A stretch of DNA of 8,725 bases from the NCBI GenBank assembly GCA_902766515.1, contig CACXEB010000047.1, forward strand, positions 1 through 8,725, in the 5' to 3' direction. Made by a program: the position numbers and the translations under genes. The notes beneath the pieces are model-generated. The model worked only from the letters and a program-made list of their open reading frames with translations, did no database searches and was not told the DNA's origin. Every line of letters starts with the position of its first letter. The first letter of the stretch is position 1. Of this stretch, positions 1-4,755 are shown piece by piece. The stretch is from an uncultured Eubacteriales bacterium (GTDB lineage Bacteria; Bacillota_A; Clostridia; Christensenellales; Aristaeellaceae).

Positions 1-1467
1 CCCGAACTCATGCGCCTGCTGATGGACCAGGAAGGCCTTGGCTGGGACGAGGCCAGCAACATCGTGCAGCGCACGGTCGCCTACACCAACCATACGGTCA
101 TGTCCGAAGCGCTGGAACGCTGGCCTGAGGAAATGATGCGCAAGCTGCTGCCGCGCATCTACATGATCCTGCAGGAAATCAACCGCCGGGTCTGCGGTCG
201 GCTGGCGAACCACTACCACAACGGCATGGATCCCCGGATCGCCGGCATGGCGATCACGGCCTACAACATGGTCCATATGGCAAACCTGTGCGTATCCATG
301 AGCTATTCCGTCAACGGCGTGAGCCAGCTGCACGGACAGATCCTGAAGGACCGCACCTTCCATGATTACTATGAGATCATGCCGGAAAAATTCTCGGCGA
401 TCACCAACGGCATCACGCACCGCCGCTGGCTGATGGTCGCCAACCCCGGCCTGCGCGACCTGATCAATGAGACGATCGGCGAAGGCTGGATCCGTGAGCC
501 GGAACGGCTTCGCGAGCTGCTGCCCTACACGGAGGACAAGGCCTTCCGTGAGCGGTTTGCCCGCATCAAGCGCGACAACAAGATCCAGTTCAGCAACATG
601 CTGCAGGATCGCCAGAATATGACGGCCGATCCGGACTCCCTCTTCGACGTCCAGGCGAAGCGCCTGCATGAGTACAAGCGGCAGCTGCTGAACGCCCTGC
701 ATATCATGGTGCTGTATAACCGCATCATGGATGACCCGAATTTCACCATGCAGCCCCGGACCTTCATCTTTGGCGCCAAGGCCAGTCCCGCTTACTTCAT
801 GGCCAAGCAGATCATCCGGCTGCTGATCGCGATCAGCAAGCTGATCGATAAATCCCCCCGGGCAAGGGAAATGCTGCAGGTCATCTTCCTGGAGAACTAT
901 GACGTGTCCAGCGCGGAATGCCTGATGCCGGCGGCAGACCTTTCCGAACAGCTTTCCCTGGCGGGCAAGGAAGCCTCCGGTACCGGCAACATGAAGTTCA
1001 TGATGAACGGCGCTGTCACGATCGGCACCATGGATGGCGCCAACATCGAGATCTGCGACCAGGTCGGCCTGGACAACATCTACATCTTCGGTATGCGCGC
1101 CAATACGGTGCATGACCTGGACAGCGAAGGCAGCTACCAGCCGATGCACATCTTCGAGACGAACGGCGAGCTGCGCCGCGCGCTCACCCAGATGATCGAC
1201 GGCACGCTTTTCCCGGACAACGCCGCCGCCGTACAGGAAATCTATCATACCCTGCTCTTCAATGATACCTATTATGTGCTGAAGGACTTCGGTTCCTACT
1301 CGATGGCCCAGCGCCGTGTGGACCGTGATTACCAGGATCGCGAAAAGTGGCTGAAAATGGCGATCACCAACACTGCGTGCTCCGGCATCTTCTCTTCTGA
1401 CCGCACGATCCGCGAGTATAACGAGAAGATCTGGCATATCGGCCTCGATCAGTGGCATAAGCAATGA
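1..1467 (+). CDS. glgP: Glycogen/starch/maltodextrin phosphorylase, C-terminal part (5' end outside window)
   Basis: The enzyme removes terminal alpha-1,4-linked glucose from glycogen or maltodextrin using phosphate and yields glucose-1-phosphate, in the cytoplasm, with pyridoxal phosphate (PLP) as cofactor. The frame is open from base 1, so about 488 codons are seen of a family length near 800; roughly the first 40% lies upstream. Visible family signatures are FDVQAKRLHEYKRQ (codons about 214-227, phosphate/substrate site region), FIFGAKASPAYFMAK, the NYDVSSAECLMPAADLSEQ block, and EASGTGNMKFMMNGA, whose Lys at 994-996 (codon 332) is the expected PLP Schiff-base lysine. The C-terminal block with YYVLKDFGSY and the final helix ending in IWHI are intact, so the 3' end is complete. 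The stop TGA overlaps the start of the next gene (ATGA), which implies cotranscription. The family assignment is secure; the preferred substrate (glycogen or maltodextrin) cannot be told from sequence. Confidence 0.96.
   Translation, partial: PELMRLLMDQEGLGWDEASNIVQRTVAYTNHTVMSEALERWPEEMMRKLLPRIYMILQEINRRVCGRLANHYHNGMDPRIAGMAITAYNMVHMANLCVSMSYSVNGVSQLHGQILKDRTFHDYYEIMPEKFSAITNGITHRRWLMVANPGLRDLINETIGEGWIREPERLRELLPYTEDKAFRERFARIKRDNKIQFSNMLQDRQNMTADPDSLFDVQAKRLHEYKRQLLNALHIMVLYNRIMDDPNFTMQPRTFIFGAKASPAYFMAKQIIRLLIAISKLIDKSPRAREMLQVIFLENYDVSSAECLMPAADLSEQLSLAGKEASGTGNMKFMMNGAVTIGTMDGANIEICDQVGLDNIYIFGMRANTVHDLDSEGSYQPMHIFETNGELRRALTQMIDGTLFPDNAAAVQEIYHTLLFNDTYYVLKDFGSYSMAQRRVDRDYQDREKWLKMAITNTACSGIFSSDRTIREYNEKIWHIGLDQWHKQ
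1464..1467 (+). other. ATGA stop/start overlap (glgP to wall-binding protein)
   Basis: The glgP stop codon (TGA, 1465-1467) and the next start codon (ATG, 1464-1466) share bases. No purine-rich ribosome binding site is seen just upstream of 1464, so re-initiation by ribosomes finishing glgP is the likely way the second gene is translated. This supports one transcript for both genes. Confidence 0.8.
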
Positions 1468-2216
1468 GGAGAATGGGCTGGCGCTGCTGCTGCGCCGCTC
1501 TGCTGATCGCCGTGGCGGCCATGTTCCTGCTGAACGGGAACATGCCGCTCGCGGACGATGCATGGGATGAGGCGCAGCTGCAGCAAATGAGCGCGGACGA
1601 ACTGAAAGCGCTTCGCTCGCGCATCGATGACCGTCTGCGGGCCCTGGGCGAATATCCCTTTGTCAAACTGGCTGAAGGCAGCAAAGGGGATGAAGTCAGC
1701 GCCCTGCAGCGGCGGCTCAGGGAATTGGGCTACTTTTCCCAGGAGGTCGATGGCCGTTACAGGACGACGACCGTGAACGCGATGAAAGCGTTTGAAAAGG
1801 CCATGGGCCTGAAGCGTGACGGCACGGCTTCGATCGAGGACCAGATCGCCCTGTTCGCTTCGACCGCACAGGCAGCGCCCACGCCTACGCCGTCGCCTAC
1901 GCCCAAACCGACCCGGACGCCGAGCCTGGCGAAGGACTATGGCAGACTGGATTACCGTCTGGCGGGGCTGATGCCGGAGAAATATGCCGGTACGCGGTAT
2001 AAATTCAGCGGCGACCTCATTGCCGCCGAGGGACAGCGCTGGCTGGTGCAGCTGGATGACGAATCGGTCGGACTGGTCATGGTCCAGAATGCCGCGCCCG
2101 GGAGGAATCCCGGCGACAATGTCACCGTGTGGGGGCTGTACATCGGCCTGACTTCTTATGAGAGCCAGTCGGGAACGGTCACGCTGCCGTTATTCAGCTG
2201 CGAACACGCGGAATGA
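1464..2216 (+). CDS. Membrane-anchored or secreted protein with peptidoglycan-binding domain and C-terminal beta-rich domain
   Basis: This 250-residue protein begins with a basic and hydrophobic segment (residues 1-24, MRRMGWRCCC then AALLIAVAAMFLLNG), a signal peptide or signal anchor. A short charged helical stretch (32-62) follows, then a PG_binding_1-type domain at about 67-130 with GSKGDEVSALQRRLRELGYF and VDGRYRTTTVNAMKAFEKAMGL, the usual three-helix motif that binds cell-wall peptidoglycan. Residues 137-154 are a Pro/Thr linker (PTPTPSPTPKPTRTP). The tail (about 160-245) is rich in predicted beta strands and contains a GDNVTVWGLYIGLTSYES segment; it resembles small OB-fold domains of clostridial exported proteins, but this is inference. 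No catalytic domain is seen. The start ATG overlaps the glgP stop and has no clear ribosome binding site, so translational coupling is likely; an in-frame ATG at 1473 sits too close to AGGAG to be preferred. Role unknown beyond probable wall binding. Confidence 0.85.
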   Translation: MRRMGWRCCCAALLIAVAAMFLLNGNMPLADDAWDEAQLQQMSADELKALRSRIDDRLRALGEYPFVKLAEGSKGDEVSALQRRLRELGYFSQEVDGRYRTTTVNAMKAFEKAMGLKRDGTASIEDQIALFASTAQAAPTPTPSPTPKPTRTPSLAKDYGRLDYRLAGLMPEKYAGTRYKFSGDLIAAEGQRWLVQLDDESVGLVMVQNAAPGRNPGDNVTVWGLYIGLTSYESQSGTVTLPLFSCEHAE

Positions 2217-2218
2217 CC

Positions 2219-2226
2219 GGAAGGAG
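2219..2226 (+). promoter_or_regulatory. Ribosome binding site of the 177-residue membrane protein
   Basis: GGAAGGAG lies 8 bases before the ATG at 2235, directly after the stop of the preceding gene. It fixes the start at 2235 and supports translation from the same transcript as the two genes upstream. Confidence 0.75.
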
Positions 2227-2234
2227 CTGACATC

Positions 2235-2768
2235 ATGAAAAAATTCGCGATCTATCTGATGGTGATTGGTATACTGGTCACCGCGCTTTCCATCGGTGTA
2301 GGGATCCTGATCCGCGACAACCCCGAAGTTGCCGCGCTGTTCAATCGCCAGAACCAGCAGGAGCTGAACGCGGCAAACCGCTTTGAGCGGATCCCCGAGA
2401 ACGCTATGAAGATGCTGGAATACGCCAACCAGCACGGATGGCAGATTTCCGGGATCACCTCGTTCCTGCTGAAGGTCTATCACTACACCATTCCGGCCGC
2501 CCAGATCGGCGCTGGCTGCGCTGCGATCGGACTGCTGCTGCTGATCCTGGTGCTTCTGATCAAACCTGTCCTGTCCATCATCGTGATTATCCTGCTGGCC
2601 GGCCTGATCTACTTCGGATATTCCGGCGGTCTCGGCCCGGAAGTCCAGCAGTTCATCACCAACGTGATCAAGCAGGTGACGTCCTACATGAATGTGCTGG
2701 TCGGATTCGTCAAATCACTCGACCTGGAACAGACGGTGCAGGAAGTCAGGCATATCGTGGGTCAGTAA
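2235..2768 (+). CDS. Small membrane protein of unknown function with three predicted transmembrane helices
   Basis: I do not recognise a named family for this 177-residue protein. Hydrophobic segments are at residues 4-26 (FAIYLMVIGILVTALSIGVG), about 88-108 (IGAGCAAIGLLLLILVLLI) and 111-130 (VLSIIVIILLAGLIYFGY). Between the first and second lies a polar region of about 60 residues (RDNPEVAALFNRQNQQELNA onward) that should form one soluble loop. The second and third segments are joined by a tight KP turn, a helical hairpin. The C-terminal 45 residues (about 133-177) look like an amphipathic helix. The start is set by GGAAGGAG 8 bases upstream. The gene follows the wall-binding protein gene by 18 bp and is probably its operon partner; the pair may act together at the membrane/wall interface, which is inference from position only. 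Confidence 0.8.
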   Translation: MKKFAIYLMVIGILVTALSIGVGILIRDNPEVAALFNRQNQQELNAANRFERIPENAMKMLEYANQHGWQISGITSFLLKVYHYTIPAAQIGAGCAAIGLLLLILVLLIKPVLSIIVIILLAGLIYFGYSGGLGPEVQQFITNVIKQVTSYMNVLVGFVKSLDLEQTVQEVRHIVGQ

Positions 2769-2777
2769 AATTTCCGC

Positions 2778-2806
2778 TTGTCACAGGAGTGTTTTTCCTG
2801 TATAAT
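2778..2806 (+). promoter_or_regulatory. SigA/sigma70-type promoter of the PrsA/SurA-like lipoprotein gene
   Basis: A -35 box TTGTCA (2778-2783; consensus TTGACA, five of six) and a perfect -10 box TATAAT (2801-2806) are separated by exactly 17 bp. Transcription should begin near 2813, giving a leader of about 34 bases before the ATG at 2847. It lies in the 78-bp gap after the membrane protein gene, so the lipoprotein has its own promoter even if some read-through from upstream occurs. Confidence 0.85.
2783..2801. promoter_or_regulatory. Inverted repeat filling the promoter spacer (possible operator)
   Basis: ACAGGA (2783-2788) and TCCTGT (2796-2801) form a perfect 6-bp dyad with a 7-bp centre. 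It spans the whole spacer and touches the last base of the -35 box and the first base of the -10 box. A protein bound here would block RNA polymerase, so a repressor operator is plausible. No regulator gene is in the window, and a 6-bp dyad can arise by chance. Confidence 0.35.
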
Positions 2807-2832
2807 ATTCAGGCTGTCGAAAAGACGCGAGT

Positions 2833-2838
2833 AAGGAG
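2833..2838 (+). promoter_or_regulatory. Ribosome binding site of the lipoprotein gene; decides the start
   Basis: AAGGAG is 8 bases before the ATG at 2847. Three ATGs are close together (2843, 2847, 2850). The one at 2843 is only 4 bases away and in another frame that soon ends; 2847 has the best spacing, 2850 is the next in-frame choice and would remove one Met. Confidence 0.75.
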
Positions 2839-2846
2839 ATGCATGT

Positions 2847-4655
2847 ATGATGCGAAAGAGAATGTTTCTGGCACTGCTGTTGGTTGTATGTATCGCGCTG
2901 AGCGGCTGCGCGCTCGTGGTCAAGGACGCGGAGCGTGACGCGCGCCAGGTGATCGTCGATGTCAACGGTGAAACGGTTGACAAGCGGGCAATGCAGCAGG
3001 TGATTTCCGAAGTGGAGAATGACCTCATTACTGAGGCTTATTATAACAACTACATGTATTACGCCTATTACGGAATGACCTTTAATCCGGATTCCGTGGA
3101 CCTGAGCGGCGCGCCACAGCGGGCGATCGATCAGGAAGTGCGGCGGCTGGTCCTTGAACAGAAGTTCAAGGAACTCGGCTTTACCATCGATGAAGAAGCG
3201 GCAAAAGCCCATGCGCAGGAAGAATATGATGAAATGATCCGGACGATCATTGAAGTCTATCTGCCGCAGGAAGATCAAGCTGCCGATGAAACCGTTGTGA
3301 CGGCGGATGGCGCGGCTGCGGAAACGCCTGCTGAAGCGGCTCCGGAAGCGGAAGCGACCGCGGATACGGCCGAAACAGCTGAAGCGGCGCCTGAAGCGGA
3401 AGCGACCGCGGACACGGCCGAAACGGCTGAAGCGGCCCCCGAAGCGGAAGCGACCGCGGATGCGGCCGAAACGGCTGAAGCGGCGCCTGAAGCAGAAGCG
3501 ACTGCGGATGCGGCCGAAACGGCCGAAGCGGCGCCTGAAGCGGAAGTGACCGCGGATGCGGCTGAAACGGCTGAAGCGGCGCCTGAAGCGGAAGTGACCG
3601 CGGATGCGGCCGAAACGGCTGAAGCGGCGCCTGAAGCGGAAGCGACTGCCGACGCGGAAAATGATCAGGATGACGAAGAAGCGATCGATCCTGAAATGTA
3701 CAAGAAGGCCGAAGCGTATCGCGATGAGCATTATCCGACATATACCATGGATTATTACCTTGAACATGCTCGCGAAGAGAACATGCTCAACCAGCTCCGC
3801 GAGTATGCCATCCGCGACGTAGCCGTAACGGACGAGGATATTCAGAAGGAATTCGATTCCCGCGTGGAAAGCGCGAAGGAAAACTATGCTTCCAACCTGA
3901 GCGCCTTCGGTACGGCTGTGAATGCGCAGAATACCGTCTACTACCGTCCCGCCGGCTATCGTTACGTCAAGCAGGTGCTTGTCGGCTTCTCGGATGAGAC
4001 CAAGGACGCGCTGAAAGCGGCGAAGGACGCCGTGACCGCCGCGACGACCGCGCTGAACAACGCCCAGAAAGCGGTGGATGACAACACAGCCGCACTGGCC
4101 GCCGAGGATCTGACCGAGGAAGCGAAGGCTGAGCTGGAAGGCAAAACGAGTGAGCTGCAGGATGCTCTGAAGACGGCGCAGGATGACCTGGACGCGAAGA
4201 CCGCTGCGGCTGCCCAGGCTCTGGAGGACGCCAAGGCGTCCGTGCAGCCGACCGTGGACGAGGTCATGGAAAAAGTCAAGGCCGGCGAAGACTTTGAAGC
4301 CCTGATTGAGCAGTATAACACGGATCCCGGCATGCAGAACGAGCCCGGCAAAACCAACGGCTATGCGGTCTGCGAAGGCTACAGCACCTTTGAATCCGCG
4401 TTCGTGGACGCGGCGATGAAGCTTGAAAAAGTCGGCGATGTCAGCGAGCCGGTCCTGAGCGAGAACTACGGCTTCTACATCATCCGTTACCAGGCTGATA
4501 TTCCGGAGGGCGCCGTGGAACTGGACGACACTTTAAAGGAACAGCTCAAGCCTGATACCCTGACCAACAAGCAGAATGAAACCTATAACAACACGGTGCA
4601 GACCTGGACCAACGAAGCGAAAGTCAAGACCTATATCGAGCGTCTGAGCAACTGA
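2847..4655 (+). CDS. PrsA/SurA-like lipoprotein chaperone with degenerate parvulin domain, acidic repeat and coiled-coil insertion
   Basis: This 602-residue protein is probably an extracytoplasmic folding factor. Residues 1-21 are a lipoprotein signal (basic start, LALLLVVCIA, lipobox LSGC with Cys21 as the expected lipid anchor). VNGETVDKRAMQQVI (about 39-53) opens a SurA_N/PrsA-type helical region that runs to about 140 and resumes at about 280-345 (YTMDYYLEHAREENMLNQLR, then VAVTDEDIQKEFDSRV). Between them (163-270) lie 6.75 copies of an acidic 16-residue repeat. A parvulin-type (PPIC) domain starts at RYVKQVLVG (372-380) and resumes at about 466-550 (VKAGEDFEALIEQY, FVDAAMKLEKVGDVSEPVL, YGFYIIRY). 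An Ala/Lys/Asp/Glu-rich helical insertion fills 383-465. The parvulin histidines expected in HILV and GYHII are Gln376 and Tyr544, so proline isomerase activity is doubtful and a holdase role is more likely. It has its own promoter and terminator. A single-gene unit; clients unknown. Confidence 0.85.
   Translation: MMRKRMFLALLLVVCIALSGCALVVKDAERDARQVIVDVNGETVDKRAMQQVISEVENDLITEAYYNNYMYYAYYGMTFNPDSVDLSGAPQRAIDQEVRRLVLEQKFKELGFTIDEEAAKAHAQEEYDEMIRTIIEVYLPQEDQAADETVVTADGAAAETPAEAAPEAEATADTAETAEAAPEAEATADTAETAEAAPEAEATADAAETAEAAPEAEATADAAETAEAAPEAEVTADAAETAEAAPEAEVTADAAETAEAAPEAEATADAENDQDDEEAIDPEMYKKAEAYRDEHYPTYTMDYYLEHAREENMLNQLREYAIRDVAVTDEDIQKEFDSRVESAKENYASNLSAFGTAVNAQNTVYYRPAGYRYVKQVLVGFSDETKDALKAAKDAVTAATTALNNAQKAVDDNTAALAAEDLTEEAKAELEGKTSELQDALKTAQDDLDAKTAAAAQALEDAKASVQPTVDEVMEKVKAGEDFEALIEQYNTDPGMQNEPGKTNGYAVCEGYSTFESAFVDAAMKLEKVGDVSEPVLSENYGFYIIRYQADIPEGAVELDDTLKEQLKPDTLTNKQNETYNNTVQTWTNEAKVKTYIERLSN
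3333..3656 (+). repeat. In-frame 48-bp tandem repeat, 6.75 copies (16-residue acidic unit)
   Basis: The unit encodes EAAPEAEATADAAETA with small changes. Six full copies cover residues 163-258 and a 12-residue partial copy ends at 270. Each unit has four Glu and one Asp and no basic residue, so the block carries more than 30 negative charges. Residue 12 of the unit is Thr in copies 1-2 and Ala later, and residue 8 is Val only in copies 5-6, so neighbours form pairs. Differences between copies are few and mostly at third codon positions, which fits growth by slippage or unequal recombination under pressure to keep the peptide. Ala/Pro/Glu/Thr content suggests an extended, disordered linker. 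Confidence 0.95.
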
Positions 4656-4667
4656 TTTCACACTGCA

Positions 4668-4708
4668 ATAAAAGACCGGTGCGCCTCGGGGCTGCACCGG
4701 TCTTTATT
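4668..4708. terminator. Bidirectional hairpin terminator between convergent genes
   Basis: AAAGACCGGTGC and GCACCGGTCTTT form a perfect 12-bp stem, with flanking AAT/ATT able to extend it to about 15 bp, around a short G+C-rich loop. The tail on the + strand is TCTTTATT and the same holds in mirror image on the - strand. It begins 13 bases after the lipoprotein stop and lies about 48 bases beyond the glgB stop, so it can serve both. The U-run is short and interrupted, so efficiency is uncertain. Confidence 0.85.
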
Positions 4709-4755
4709 CATACTGCTATATTGTCTAACCTATATACATCTGCAAGGGTCTTTTC

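Noticed and set aside
2783..2801. The ACAGGA/TCCTGT dyad as a terminator of the upstream operon
   Set aside because: The stem has only 6 bp, the T-run is in the loop and not after the stem, and it lies within a near-consensus promoter; an operator is the better reading.
2843..2938. ATG at 2843 as start of a leader peptide
   Set aside because: It is only 4 bases from the AAGGAG site, overlaps the better ATG at 2847 in another frame, and ends after about 31 unremarkable codons.
3333..3656. Regular repeats that might be taken for a CRISPR array
   Set aside because: The units are contiguous with no spacers, their length is a multiple of three, and they keep one protein frame with mostly third-base changes.
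2781..3767. Long - strand frame (328 codons) rich in Arg and Phe, opposite the lipoprotein
   Set aside because: It is the mirror of the 48-bp repeat: GAA and GCG units read backwards give Arg/Phe runs. The + strand frame has a promoter, RBS, lipobox and recognised domains.
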